From CAZUDO01 sp964618895 (lineage in GTDB: Bacteria; Desulfobacterota; Binatia; DP-6): a stretch of 56,912 nucleotides of DNA. Positions within the stretch are counted from its first letter, which is position 1. Every line of letters starts with the position of its first letter. The DNA lies in NCBI GenBank assembly GCA_964618895.1, contig CAZUDO010000104.1, forward strand, positions 1 through 56,912, given 5' to 3'. The notes below the pieces were generated by a model. It was not told the origin of the DNA, did no database searches, and saw only the letters and a program-made list of their open reading frames with translations. Both the position numbers and the translations under genes were made by a program. Below are positions 42,466 to 52,622 of this stretch, piece by piece.

Positions 42466-45296
42466 TTATCGGAAGACCGCGGCGCGTGCGATAATCGTCT
42501 GTTGGCCCTGCCTGAGACGAACGAGGTAGACCCCCGCCGGGAGTGAGCCCGCACCTGCCACGTCGATCTCACCGGTATGTGAGGCGCGGCCGACCAGTTC
42601 GCTCGTCGCTACTCGCCGCCCCAGGATGTCGAAGACTTCAATCCTCGCGGGGCCCCGGGCGGGCAGCCCGTACTCGAGCGCAAGCGGCCGATCGGGGGCA
42701 TTCGCATTTCGTACACGCAGGAAGAGACGGGCGGCTGGTTCGGGCTCTTCCTCGCGTCGCGGACCTCGGGCCCTCGGCACGACCCGCACGCGGTCAAAGC
42801 CGACGATGCGCGTCCCGTGGCGTGTGCTGCCATGGAGGGTGGCGAGTGTGTCATCGCGACCGAGCTGCAAGTCGTCCGTCTCGACGTGCACGACGAGATC
42901 CACGCGTCCGTCACTGTTCACGTCTCTCCGCCGGGCCACGGGCCCATCGTCCCCCCGAGAGTGCACTGCCGCGCCGGCGAGGATCACGCTGGATGCCACG
43001 ACCGAATCCACACTGAAGGTCGGGCTGCCGAGAATCGCGACCTCGGTCGGTCCTTGCGAGTGAAGCCGTATTACGTTTTCGCGATGGAAGGGTTTCACGT
43101 CGATCGCCACTTCCTCCGTGATTGCGTCCAGGAAGAGGGACCATGCGTCGGCGCGCGGGGAGAGCATTCCCCAGTCGGGACCGAGGACGGCGCCAGAGTA
43201 GAGAACCGCGCGGTCGAATACGGGGTCGTAAACCAGCGACCCGGCCCACCGCCCGTAGGGTGGGAGGCCGGAGGGGTAACTCGGCGTCCAGCCGGCACCG
43301 GAATTGAGATCGTAGATCCAGGGTTGGGAATTCCCCCCCTGGCCCATGACGACGATCCGCCGCCGACGCGGGTCGAGGAAGGATGTCGAGAGAAAACCTG
43401 GTCTTGCGGATGGAGCGGGGAGCCTTCTCCATTCCGACCGACTCGCTTCGAGTGAAACGGACCAGAGATTGCCCGTATACTCCTCGAGAACAATCATGCG
43501 GTCGTCGGGGGCGTCGTAGAAGACCTTCATTGGGAAATAACCGACGTTGGTACTTCACCTGTGGGAACGATCGGAGTCCAGACGGGATTCTCGGCCAGAG
43601 AAAGCGCGTGGAGAACCGGTGTCCCACTACGGGTCAGCACGACCATCCGGTCCCTCGCGGGATCTTCGATTGCCGCCTTCCATCGCCAGTAGGGAGTCTC
43701 GCTTAGGTCCGGAGGTTCGCCGGATGCGGAAAGGCGACTCCAGACCGGGCCGTTACTGAACGAGAGGCTCCAGACCTCGTTTGAGCAGGTCGGAGGTACA
43801 CTGATGATCCCGCCGAATCTCGTCTGGTCGCACAGCCCGAAGACGAGCATTCGGTCGCGCCTGGCATCGAAGATCGCGACGTGACCCTGCCCCCTCGGGC
43901 GCGTGCCCGAGGGCTCGAGCCGACGCCACCTGGGCTGTCCACGGAGCGCCAACGCCCACGTCTCGTCCGAGAGGGAGACGTACGGCGGGTTAGTATCGCG
44001 CTGGACGCCACCGAACACCACCATCTGCTGTCGGACCGGATCATATACGGCGGAATGGGTCCAGCGTGCCGAGGGGGAGCTGTGAGGGGCGGGCAGTTCG
44101 GACCAGGTGGGATCTTCGTCCAAGCTCAAAGCCCACACGCCAGGGGTTCCCGATCCTTGGTACAGCACGAGGCGCCGCCGCATCGGATCGTAGATCGCTT
44201 GACCTGTCCAAGGGTGCGGCGGGACGTCACACCGGGCCGGCCATTCATGCCACACATAGCCGCCGTCGAGAGAAAGGGACCAAACCGAGCCCAACGGAGG
44301 CAGGCCCACGGCCACCAGACACCGTTCAGCCGAGTCGTAGATGACAGGGAACCGCGCCTCCCCGCGCGGCGCTGTGCCACTCGCCGACACCTGCGTCCAC
44401 CTGGGAGGATCGGCCAAGCTGAGCTCCCAGACATCGTTCAGATAGGGGCCTCCTAGTGAGCCGTCGAGAACGAGCATGGCCTGACGCTCCGGAATGTAGA
44501 CCGCATTCCCGTAGCGGTCGGGCGGCAGGATCCCGAGCGGCTCGATTCGAGACCAGGCGGGGGTTCCCGAGAGCGAGAGTGCCCAGGTGTCGTTCAGCCG
44601 AGGGGCCCCAAGGTAGAAGCCTTGGGCTCCGCCGAAGACGATCATCCGATCCCCAACGGGATCAAAAATGGCCGAGTGCCAGACCCGCCCGGGAGGGGAT
44701 TCGCCTGACGCGAAGACTCGGCTCCAAGTCGGCTCGCCCGAGAGCGAGAGCGCCCACACCTCGTCCAGGAACCCTCTCGAACCGACGCCACCGAACACGA
44801 TCATCCGGTTCCGCACAGGATCGTAAACGGCCGCCGCAGCGCTGCGGGCATCGGGTGGTTCCCCGGCGGGGGAGAGTCGTGTCCACACCCCGGGTTCTGC
44901 CAGGGAGAGCGTCCAAACGTCGCCCCCGTACGTAGGCTGATCGCCGCCGAAAAACACCATTCGATCGTTCGACGAGTCGTAGATCGCGCATGCGGCGAAC
45001 CTGCTCGGCGGCGGAAGCTCGCGCCAAGCGCCTTCCGGGCGAACGGCCGGGCCATCGATCGGATCGCCCGCCGCGGGGGTCGGGAAGCTTGGCGGTCGCC
45101 GCACAGAATTCGCCAGAGACCCCATCCCGAGTGCCAGCGAGTCGTCAGCGAGGGGGAGAGAGCGATGTCGGAGGACCGCTGGGACGCCGCTGGCATGCTG
45201 TGCGCTCAGCCCGGAGACAGAGGACAGCAGGGCGACATTCCAAGCGACTACAAGCAGAAGCGCCCACGAGAAAACTGTGAGGCGGAGGGAGAACAT
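42466..45296 (-). pseudogene. Secreted kelch-repeat protein with FlgD-like C-terminal domain, frameshifted
   Basis: The first frame (from ATG 45296, signal peptide FSWALLLVVAWNVALL) encodes about 589 residues with roughly ten kelch-like repeats of the type YDPVRNRMIVFGG. It stops at 43527. The next frame begins in mid-repeat (VFYDAPDDRMIVLEEYTG) and carries on with further repeats, a linker and a C-terminal domain (FDILGRRVATSELVG and LPAGVYLVRLRQG) typical of secreted proteins with FlgD/sorting domains, ending at 42466. The join is a one-base shift near 43530-43545 inside one kelch blade. In the present sequence the secretion domain is therefore separated from the propeller. Confidence 0.8.
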
Positions 45297-45539
45297 TCCC
45301 ACGGTCACCCACCCAACCCGGTCTGATACCAGCCACGCCCCGCCGGAACGCCCGAACAGCCAGCTTCTCCCAGCATCGGGGCACCGCCCAGCCACCCCAA
45401 GTGGACTACTTCCCCGACCACCGGTCAATGCGCACGTTGGGGATACCGGGCGCGGGGCCGGCCGGTTCCTTTTCCAAGCGGGTCAGGAGCAGCTCACCCA
45501 CTCGTGTCGTCGAACGGGTGATTGGTTTTTTCTCCCCCC

Positions 45540-47441
45540 TCACCGCACGATGCTCACCCTCGTCCGCACCGTTTGCCCGCCGTGCCGGAGCGAGAGCCAG
45601 TAGAGCCCGGCCGGTAGCTCCGAGGTTCGGAGGCGCACGATCAGGCGCCCCGCTGCATTCGCCTCGACGCGGCGCTCCATCACCTGACGGCCGAGGATGT
45701 CGTGCATGGCGAGCGCGGCCTCGCCCGACGCGGGCACCGCGATCAGCGCATCCAGGGCGCCGTTCGCGGGATTGGGGGCGGCGGCGAGCGCGAGCCGGTC
45801 AATCGCCCTCGGCACAATGATCGACACCGGGTCGGAATGGAACGCCTCGCCCCCCTCGTGCCAGAGCAGCCGATAGGTCAGATGATCGCCCGGGGCGACG
45901 TCGCGGTCTTCAAAGCCGACGTAGTCCGGCCCGCTCCGGATGGCCACCCCAAGGACCGTCCATTTCTCATCCCCGCGCCGCCGCTCCACGAACGCCGCGC
46001 CCTCCAGACCGCTCACGTACCAGGTGATGCGCACCCTGTCCGGCGTGGCTTCCGCGGTCGCGAGGGAGGAGAGCACCGGGGAGGTGATATCACCGATCTG
46101 GGCGGTGAACGGGCTCAGCCTGGGGAAGCCATTGATGTCGGGCAGCGCGAACGGGTCGAAGTCCCCGTCGGCGGCCATGCCGCCGACCACCTGGTACAGG
46201 TCGGGCCCGTGGACGGCGATCGCGTATGGAATGAGGAAGCCGCTGGCCGCCGTCACGAACTTCGCGTACGTCACGGCGCCCGAGGAATCGTAGCGCACGA
46301 TGTGAAAGTGCGGAGAGGCGGGGATCGTGAAGGCTCCGATGTCGCCCCCTCCCGCAAGCCCGATGCCGATGATGTAGTAGTTGCCACTGTCATCAACCCC
46401 GATCCGATCGGCGCTCACCGAGTAAACGGAGGCGCCGGACTGGGAGGTCGTGTTGCGCATCCACAACGCCCGTCCGCCCGGGTCGAGCCGTCCAACCACC
46501 TCTCCGGCAGCGGCCGTGACGGTATCAATGGTCGCGACGAGTTCCACTCGGCCCGAAAAGTAGACATCGCCGGCATCCGCTGCCGTATGGCTCGCGATGG
46601 CATCCTGGCCCGCGCTCGCCAACTGGAGCACCCAGAGCAGCGTGCCGGAACCGTCGTACTTGGCGATGAAGCCGTCGCCGTTGGGGTCCCCCACCAGTTC
46701 CGAGACCCCGGCGCTGGGATCGAAATCCACGGTGGTGGCGAAGGCGCCGGAGAAGATCACATTCCCCGAGCCGTCCACCGAGAGCTTCATCTCCTGGCCG
46801 AAGTCGAGGCTGGTGAACACCCAGGTGTCGAGCACGTTGCCATTCGTCGCGTCCAGCTTCTTGATGGATGACGAAGGGAAACCACCCGCCAGAACGTAGA
46901 CCAGGCTCGCACCGCTGGTCGCGATGCCGTACCCGGCGCCGGTGGTCGCCAGCGACGTCGCCCACTGGACGGCGCCGCTGGGGTCGTACTTCACCGCGAA
47001 CGCGCCGCCCCCGTCGTCATCAATCTGGATCCCGCTGAAGGAGGTCGGAGCGGCGCCCCCGTACTCGCCGGTCACGTAGGCGTTCCCAGTGGGATCCAGC
47101 GCCACGGCGTAGCCGGCCTCCTGACTGCCGAGCGTCGCGTTGCCGCCGTTGCGTGCCCAGAGGACGGCTCCGTCGGGACCGTACTTCACCACGAACACGT
47201 CGGCATTCTCCGGGTGGGTGTTTCCGGTGGCCTCGATCGCGCCGGTCGAAAGGTTGAGGGTGTCCGTGAACATGCCGCAGGCGTAGACATTGCCGGAGGC
47301 ATCCATCGTCACGCCGAAGGCGGCCGATTGCCCGGTGCCTGTGAGCGGCTGGACGGCCCAATGAAACGCCGGAGCCTGGGCGTTCGCGGGCGACGAGGCG
47401 AGCAGACAGATGGCGATCAACGACGCGCGGAAACCATGCAT
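45540..47441 (-). CDS. Secreted beta-propeller repeat protein with FlgD-like C-terminal sorting domain
   Basis: This is a 633-residue protein. The ATG at 47441 has a GGAGG site upstream and starts a signal peptide ending in SPANAQ. The middle has repeats of the SBBP type, for example GYAVALDPTGNAYVTGEYGG and EMKLSVDGSGNVIFSGAFAT. A fibronectin-like domain follows (RVRITWYVSGLEGAAFVERR). The C-terminus (residues about 555-633) is a sorting-type domain, ALAMHDILGRQVMERRVEA and ELPAGLYWLSLRHGGQ. It is probably exported to the surface. It shares the C-terminal domain type with its frameshifted neighbour. Confidence 0.88.
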   Translation of the reverse strand: MHGFRASLIAICLLASSPANAQAPAFHWAVQPLTGTGQSAAFGVTMDASGNVYACGMFTDTLNLSTGAIEATGNTHPENADVFVVKYGPDGAVLWARNGGNATLGSQEAGYAVALDPTGNAYVTGEYGGAAPTSFSGIQIDDDGGGAFAVKYDPSGAVQWATSLATTGAGYGIATSGASLVYVLAGGFPSSSIKKLDATNGNVLDTWVFTSLDFGQEMKLSVDGSGNVIFSGAFATTVDFDPSAGVSELVGDPNGDGFIAKYDGSGTLLWVLQLASAGQDAIASHTAADAGDVYFSGRVELVATIDTVTAAAGEVVGRLDPGGRALWMRNTTSQSGASVYSVSADRIGVDDSGNYYIIGIGLAGGGDIGAFTIPASPHFHIVRYDSSGAVTYAKFVTAASGFLIPYAIAVHGPDLYQVVGGMAADGDFDPFALPDINGFPRLSPFTAQIGDITSPVLSSLATAEATPDRVRITWYVSGLEGAAFVERRRGDEKWTVLGVAIRSGPDYVGFEDRDVAPGDHLTYRLLWHEGGEAFHSDPVSIIVPRAIDRLALAAAPNPANGALDALIAVPASGEAALAMHDILGRQVMERRVEANAAGRLIVRLRTSELPAGLYWLSLRHGGQTVRTRVSIVR

Positions 47442-47742
47442 CAGCCGACCCTCCGTGGTTGGCGGTGAACATGGGGCCGGAGCCGGAAGGAATTCCGGTC
47501 TCCATGCCGATGTAGTGGGGGAACGCCACGCGGAGCGTGATACCGCTTCGATCCGAATCGCTTCGCTACTGACACGCGGTGTATCCCGCGCTACGCCCCC
47601 CCAAAACCTTCGGCCCAGCGTCGTGGGCACGGATCGAGGCGGACGGGAGTGTAGGCCAACGACTTCCGAGCCGCACCAGGTTTTTCTCAGGGTGTTTACG
47701 GGGGTTTTCGCGACCGGTCGGCGGGTGCGGCCGGACCGCGAA
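47442..47742. other. Intergenic region, nothing recognised
   Basis: These 301 bases lie upstream of the beta-propeller gene and after the preT-like gene. They include a short stretch less GC-rich than the surroundings (about 47675-47715), but no hairpin, repeat or gene that I can support. Confidence 0.5.
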
Positions 47743-49086
47743 TTACGCGTGCCCCGCCCGCATGGGTGACTCGGCCCGCACCGCCACTCCGAGCGCCGCG
47801 CAGATGCCGCGCGCCGCGCGCTTGCCCTCCTGCACCGCCGTCACCACCAACTCGCCGCCCAGCGCGTCGCCGCCCGCGAACACCTTCGGGTTCCCGGTGC
47901 GACCGGTCGCGGGGTCCACGACCACGAGGCCCTTCTCGTCCACCACAACGCCCGGGAACACGGACACGACGTCGCGCAGCTTCCCCTGGCCGATGCCGAG
48001 CACCACGAGATCGGCCGGAAGCTCGCGGCCGTCGGCCAGCCTCAGCGACTTGAGCGCCCCACCGGCCGCGCGCACGAATTCTTTCGGTACCGCGCGCTCG
48101 ACCAGCGACACGCCCTCCTTGCGCGCCAGCTCCATCTCATGCGCGTAGCCGGGCATGTCGGCGGCGCTGCGCCGGTAGACCATTGCGACCTCGGGTACCG
48201 CGAGCCGTGCCAGCTCGCGCGCAGCATCAATCGCGGTGTTGCCGCCGCCGATCACCAGCGCGCGCTGGACACCTGCGAGCGCGAATCCCGGCTCCAGCTT
48301 GAGCCGCTCGATCCATGCCGTCGCGCCGACCACCCCCGGACCCTCCTCGCCGGGGATACCGAGCCGCGAATCCGCGCCCAACCCCACACCGAGGAACACG
48401 GCATCGTGGTCGCGCATCAGGTCGGCGGGCGCCACGTCGCGCCCCACTTCGGCGCCGGTCCGGATGGTCACGCCCAGCGAGCGGATGAACTCCACCTCGG
48501 CGAACGAGCCTTCGACGTGCATCTTGTAGGGCGCCACACCGGTGGTGTTGAGCCCGCCGGCGACGGCGCGCTTCTCGAACACAGTCACCGCCACGCCCTC
48601 GAGCGCGAGGTAGCCCGCCACCGCCAGCGAGGCGGGGCCGGCGCCCACGCAGGCGACCTGCTTTCCGGTCGGCGGCGCCTTGGCGAAGAGCGTGGCGCCG
48701 CGGCCCGCATCCAGCGTCTTCTCCACCGCGTAGCGCTGCAGCCGTCCGATCTGGATCGGCGGGTAGCGGTGCCAGTCGTTGTAGACGCACGCGCCCACGC
48801 ACAGCACCTCGACCGGGCACACCCGGGCGCAGGAGTAGCCGAGCAGGTTGGCCGAGAGGATCGCGCGGGCGGAGCCGCGCAGGTTGCCGGTCGCGATCTT
48901 GCGGATGAAGCCGGGGATGTCAATGCCGGTCGGGCAGGCCGTGACGCACGGAGCGTCGTGGCAGTAGAGGCAGCGGTTGGCCTCGCCGACCGCCTCGCCG
49001 TCGGCGTAGGTGGGCTTGGCGTCCGGCAGGCGTCGTTCGAGACGATCGGCGGCGATGAGCGCGGCGGGTGCGAGCGGTGCGCTCAT
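47743..49086 (-). CDS. preT: PreT-like FAD/NAD oxidoreductase with 4Fe-4S cluster domain
   Basis: This is a 447-residue protein related to the glutamate synthase small subunit. The N-terminal Fe-S domain has CLYCHDAPCVTACP and CARVCPVEVLCVGACV. An FAD-binding GAGPASLAVAGYLALEG and a nucleotide-binding GGGNTAIDAARELARL follow. The ending VFAGGDALGG is typical. PreT with PreA forms NAD-dependent dihydropyrimidine dehydrogenase. No PreA gene is visible in the window. A GAGGAGGG site precedes the ATG at 49086. The nearby aminotransferase and dihydropyrimidinase support a pyrimidine-breakdown role; a glutamate synthase beta-like role is the alternative. Confidence 0.82.
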   Translation of the reverse strand: MSAPLAPAALIAADRLERRLPDAKPTYADGEAVGEANRCLYCHDAPCVTACPTGIDIPGFIRKIATGNLRGSARAILSANLLGYSCARVCPVEVLCVGACVYNDWHRYPPIQIGRLQRYAVEKTLDAGRGATLFAKAPPTGKQVACVGAGPASLAVAGYLALEGVAVTVFEKRAVAGGLNTTGVAPYKMHVEGSFAEVEFIRSLGVTIRTGAEVGRDVAPADLMRDHDAVFLGVGLGADSRLGIPGEEGPGVVGATAWIERLKLEPGFALAGVQRALVIGGGNTAIDAARELARLAVPEVAMVYRRSAADMPGYAHEMELARKEGVSLVERAVPKEFVRAAGGALKSLRLADGRELPADLVVLGIGQGKLRDVVSVFPGVVVDEKGLVVVDPATGRTGNPKVFAGGDALGGELVVTAVQEGKRAARGICAALGVAVRAESPMRAGHA

Positions 49087-49123
49087 CGTCCCTCCTCGTG
49101 CGCCCGGGAAAATCCCGGGTGGA

Positions 49124-49759
49124 TCATCGCGGCGCCTCGCTGCGGCGCTGTTGGGCGCATTGCATGGTGAGATCCTCCTCCACGTTCGCCGCCACCCCCG
49201 GGATGACGCCGCCGAGGCCGCGCTTCGCCCACTGCACCCGCGCCAGCGCCGCGCACGGCTTGCCGTCGCGCACCCGCAACTCCAGCCCTTCCATGAAGCC
49301 GGCGAGCGCCGCGTAGCGGTGCTCCGGGGCGGGTGCACGGATGGCGAGCACCAGCAGGCTGTCCCCCCAGTCGGCCGCATGGGAAAGCCGGCCGTGCTTC
49401 GCCATACGGTCAGACGCGCGGCGGTAGGTCTCGATCCCCAGCATCATCAGGCCCGCCTCGATCGCCACGCCGCCCGCGCGCGAGCGTGACCGCGCCGCGC
49501 GGAAGAGATGCAACGCGCGATCCACACGGTCGGCCTGCAACGCGCGCTCGATCCGCTCCCGCTCGCGCCGCGCGAGCAGGCGCGCAACCCCCTTCTCCCA
49601 GCGCATGACGGGCTGGAGGCTTTCGAGCCAACGGATCTCGTCATCGTAGAGCCCGCGCCCATGCATGATCCAGGCGCCGCCGAACGCACCGCCCTCGGCG
49701 AGCAGCGCCGCGATCGCGACCGCCAGCACCAGCGTGAGGAGTCCGACCAGCGGCTTCAT
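49124..49759 (-). CDS. Membrane-anchored helical protein of unknown function
   Basis: This is a 211-residue protein with one N-terminal transmembrane segment (LVGLLTLVLAVAIAALLAEGG) and an otherwise helical, Arg-rich soluble part (WEKGVARLLARRERERIERAL), with a Cys in KPCAALARVQ. No family recognised. It lies between the aminotransferase and preT-like genes on the same strand, with 24- and 37-base gaps, so it is probably in the same operon. Confidence 0.7.
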   Translation of the reverse strand: MKPLVGLLTLVLAVAIAALLAEGGAFGGAWIMHGRGLYDDEIRWLESLQPVMRWEKGVARLLARRERERIERALQADRVDRALHLFRAARSRSRAGGVAIEAGLMMLGIETYRRASDRMAKHGRLSHAADWGDSLLVLAIRAPAPEHRYAALAGFMEGLELRVRDGKPCAALARVQWAKRGLGGVIPGVAANVEEDLTMQCAQQRRSEAPR

Positions 49760-49783
49760 CGCGTCACGCCCCGCGTGCGCCGC

Positions 49784-51115
49784 TCACGCCCCGATCGCCC
49801 CGTAGGCCTCGTCGAGCTTGCCGATCGCCTCGTCCACCTCGGCGGCGTTGACGATGAGCGGCGGCGAGATGCGCAGCACGTTGCCGTAGAGCCCGCCCTT
49901 GCCGATCAGGAGCCCGCGCTTCTTGGTCTCCTCGAACAGCCGGGCGGTCGCCTGCGCGTTGGGCGTCCGATCGCCCCTGGTCTCGTCCACCACGTGCTCG
50001 ACGCCCTGCATCAGGCCCATGCCGCGCACGTCACCGATGGTGCGCGGATACTTCTTCTGCAACCCCTCGAGCCCGGCGCGCAGACGCTTGCCCATGCGCT
50101 CGGAATTGCCCCTGAGATCATTCTTCTCCATCACCCCGAGCGTGGCGTTCGCGGCGGTGGCGGTGATCGGGCTGCCGCCGAAGGTCGAGATGGTGAGCTT
50201 CTGCATCGAGTCGGCGATCGCCGGCGTGCAGATGGTGGCGGAGATCGGCCAACCGTTGGCGATCCCCTTGGCCATGGTCATGATCTCGGGCTCGACGCCG
50301 TACTGCTCGCAGCCCCACCACTTGCCGCCGGTGCGACCGAACCCGGTCTGCACTTCGTCGCTGATGAATACTCCGCCGTACTTGCGGATGATCGCGACCG
50401 CGATCTGGAAGTATTCCTTGGGAGGTGTGATGAACCCGCCCACGCCCTGGATGGGCTCGGCGAGGAAGCCGGCGATCTGACCGGTGGTCGTGGTCTTGAT
50501 CAGCTCCTCGATGTCCTGCGCGCACTTGACCCCGCACGATGGATAGGTGAGCCCGAGCGGGCAGCGGTAGCAGTAGGGCGAGAGCGCGTGCTTGATGTCG
50601 GGGATCTTGGTCGGCAGCGCGCGCCAGGAGCTGTGCGCGGTGAGCGACTGGGCCAGCATGGAGCGGCCCGAGTAACCGTGTCGGAGCGCCACGATTTCGC
50701 TGCGGCCGGTGTGGAGCTGCGCCATCATGACCGCGGTCTCGTCGGCCTCGGTCCCGCTGGCGGTGAAGTAGCACTTCTTGAGCGCACCGGGCGTGATGCT
50801 CGCGAGCTTCTCGGCCAGCTCGACGATCGGGATGGTCGGGTAGAGGGTCGAGACGTGGCCGAGCCGGTCAATCTGCGCCTTGACCGCGGTGTTCACCTCG
50901 TCGTTGCAGTGCCCGACCGAGACGGTGAGGATGCCGCCGAAGAAATCAAGGAATTCGCGCCCGTCAATGTCGCGCAGGCGCATGCCCTTCCCCTCGGTGA
51001 GGACCAGCGATTCCTCGTAGTAGTTGCTGGTCGCGGGGAAGAGAAACTCCTTGTGCTTCGAGCGAACGTCGGCCGCCGAGAGGGTCTCGTGCGGCGCGGG
51101 GGTCTTGGGGTTCAT
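49784..51115 (-). CDS. Class III pyridoxal-phosphate aminotransferase
   Basis: This is a 443-residue PLP enzyme of the AGXT2/omega-aminotransferase group. Elements visible are RDIDGREFLDFFGGILTVSV, FTASGTEADETAVMMAQ, FISDEVQTGFGRTGGKWWG and the PLP-lysine K283 in MTMAKGIANGWPISA. It moves an amino group between an omega-amino acid or alanine-type donor and pyruvate or glyoxylate. With a dihydropyrimidinase and PreT nearby, beta-alanine or beta-aminoisobutyrate is a plausible substrate (inference). I chose the ATG at 51115 because of the upstream GAGGAG and the start position relative to homologs; the frame is open much further. Confidence 0.9.
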   Translation of the reverse strand: MNPKTPAPHETLSAADVRSKHKEFLFPATSNYYEESLVLTEGKGMRLRDIDGREFLDFFGGILTVSVGHCNDEVNTAVKAQIDRLGHVSTLYPTIPIVELAEKLASITPGALKKCYFTASGTEADETAVMMAQLHTGRSEIVALRHGYSGRSMLAQSLTAHSSWRALPTKIPDIKHALSPYCYRCPLGLTYPSCGVKCAQDIEELIKTTTTGQIAGFLAEPIQGVGGFITPPKEYFQIAVAIIRKYGGVFISDEVQTGFGRTGGKWWGCEQYGVEPEIMTMAKGIANGWPISATICTPAIADSMQKLTISTFGGSPITATAANATLGVMEKNDLRGNSERMGKRLRAGLEGLQKKYPRTIGDVRGMGLMQGVEHVVDETRGDRTPNAQATARLFEETKKRGLLIGKGGLYGNVLRISPPLIVNAAEVDEAIGKLDEAYGAIGA

Positions 51116-51293
51116 GGGTCTCCTCGGGCCATGGCAGGCACGGCGTTCGTCGTTCGGATTCAGGCTCCGGGCAGGAACGCCCGTGCGGATCGGCACCACA
51201 TCGGCGAAAATGGCCCCATCAGGCGGACATGATGCCACCTTTGCGGGCGGCACGAAACCCCAAGCCCAACGCCGGGTAAGAAAGGAATCCCCG

Positions 51294-51680
51294 ATGCGTC
51301 CCAACCAGGTCTTTCTTGCCATCTTCACCCTGGTCCTCACCGGCGCCACGGCGCCCGCCGGGTCCGCATCCGACCAGCCCCGCACCGCCAGGGCCTGCGT
51401 AGGCCCCGAGCACCGCCAGTTCGACTTCTGGATCGGCGTCTGGGAGGTCCACACCCCCGACGGCAAAGCCGCGGGCACGAATCGCATCGAGCGCATCCTG
51501 GGGGGCTGCGTCCTTCAGGAGTCCTGGATCGGCGCGGGCGGGATGCGCGGGATGAGCTTCAACATGTACTCTGCCGCGGATCAGCAGTGGCACCAGACGT
51601 GGGTGGACAGCGGGCGGACGTGGCAGGACGCGTTCGTCGGGCTCTACCGCCGCAGGCCGCAATCGGGAGGAAGCCAATGA
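51294..51680 (+). CDS. Small secreted protein with apparent in-frame internal deletion
   Basis: This is a 128-residue protein with a signal peptide (FLAIFTLVLTGATAPAGSAS) and an AAGAAAGGA ribosome binding site. The mature part, EHRQFDFWIGVWEVHTPDGK, then GGCVLQESWIGAGG, is a lipocalin-like domain found in exported proteins of about 170-200 residues. After QQWHQTWVDSG the sequence jumps to RTWQDAFVGLYRRRP, which resembles the last strand of such domains, so the middle strands seem to be missing without loss of frame. The stop overlaps the start of the next gene. Confidence 0.65.
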   Translation: MRPNQVFLAIFTLVLTGATAPAGSASDQPRTARACVGPEHRQFDFWIGVWEVHTPDGKAAGTNRIERILGGCVLQESWIGAGGMRGMSFNMYSAADQQWHQTWVDSGRTWQDAFVGLYRRRPQSGGSQ

Positions 51681-52576
51681 GGGGCTGGGCACGGATCGGA
51701 GTCATCGCCATGATCGTCATGTCCTCCTCTCCCTCGCCCGCTGCCGCACAGGCGGCGCTGGATTCACTGGTCGCGACTGAACGCGCGTTCGCGGCCCTGT
51801 CGGCGGCGAAGGGGATGAAGCAGGCCTTCCTCACCTATCTCGCCGAGGGCTCGGTCGTCTTCCAGCCGGGGCCGGTGGACGCCCGCAAGACCTGGGAGGC
51901 GCGACCGGCGTCGGCCGCGACCCTCAATTGGGAGCCCGCCTTCGCCTGCGTCTCCTCCGCCGGCGACATGGGCTATACCACCGGGCCGTGGGAGTTCCAT
52001 CCTTCCGCGGACACCGCGGGCACACCGTCGCCGCCGGAGAGCTACCTCTACGGCCAGTTCAATTCGGTATGGGTGAAGCAGAAGCGCTCCGGGTGGCTGG
52101 TGCTGGCCGACATCGGCGTGACGCATGCAAGACCGGCGCGCGGCGGAGTCGGAAGCGGAGAGTTCACGGCGGGGCCGACGCTCAAAGTGCGAACGATGAA
52201 GAGCGGGCGCGCGAGCCTCCCCGAGGAGGACCAGCGACTCTCGAAGACGATGCGCTCCGCGGGGGCCCGCGAGGCGCTCGCCGCTCACGGGGCGTCGGAT
52301 CTGCGCGTCAATTCGGAAGGGCGACGGCCCGCGGTCGGCCTCGAAGCGGCACAGGCGCGGTTCGATTCGCTCGGCGGCTTCTACGAGTTCAGGACCGAGG
52401 GCTCCGCGATCGCCCGCTCGGGAGATCTCGGGTACTCGTACGGCCTTGCCGAGCACTACCTCTCCGCGAACGCGGCCCCCGCCGACACCAGCGTATTCAT
52501 GCACGTCTGGCGGCAGGAGGGCGGCCGGTTCTGGCGGCTCGCGCTGGCGGTAATCAGTCCTCTGACGCGCCGGTAG
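51677..52576 (+). CDS. Secreted protein with two NTF2/SnoaL-like domains
   Basis: This is a 299-residue protein with a signal peptide (IGVIAMIVMSSSPSPAAAQ). Two DUF4440/SnoaL-like domains follow. The first starts LDSLVATERAFAALSAAKG with the WVKQKRSGWLVLADIG strand. The second starts ASLPEEDQRLSKTMRSAG with VFMHVWRQEGGRFWRLALAV. These cone-shaped folds bind small molecules or act as isomerases, but the specific role is unknown. The ATG overlaps the previous stop, so the two secreted proteins are co-translated. The following membrane gene starts 47 bases later. Confidence 0.82.
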   Translation: MRGWARIGVIAMIVMSSSPSPAAAQAALDSLVATERAFAALSAAKGMKQAFLTYLAEGSVVFQPGPVDARKTWEARPASAATLNWEPAFACVSSAGDMGYTTGPWEFHPSADTAGTPSPPESYLYGQFNSVWVKQKRSGWLVLADIGVTHARPARGGVGSGEFTAGPTLKVRTMKSGRASLPEEDQRLSKTMRSAGAREALAAHGASDLRVNSEGRRPAVGLEAAQARFDSLGGFYEFRTEGSAIARSGDLGYSYGLAEHYLSANAAPADTSVFMHVWRQEGGRFWRLALAVISPLTRR

Positions 52577-52622
52577 GCGGGGCCACGGGCGGGATGTCGC
52601 TACCTCTCGCCCGGGCGGACCA

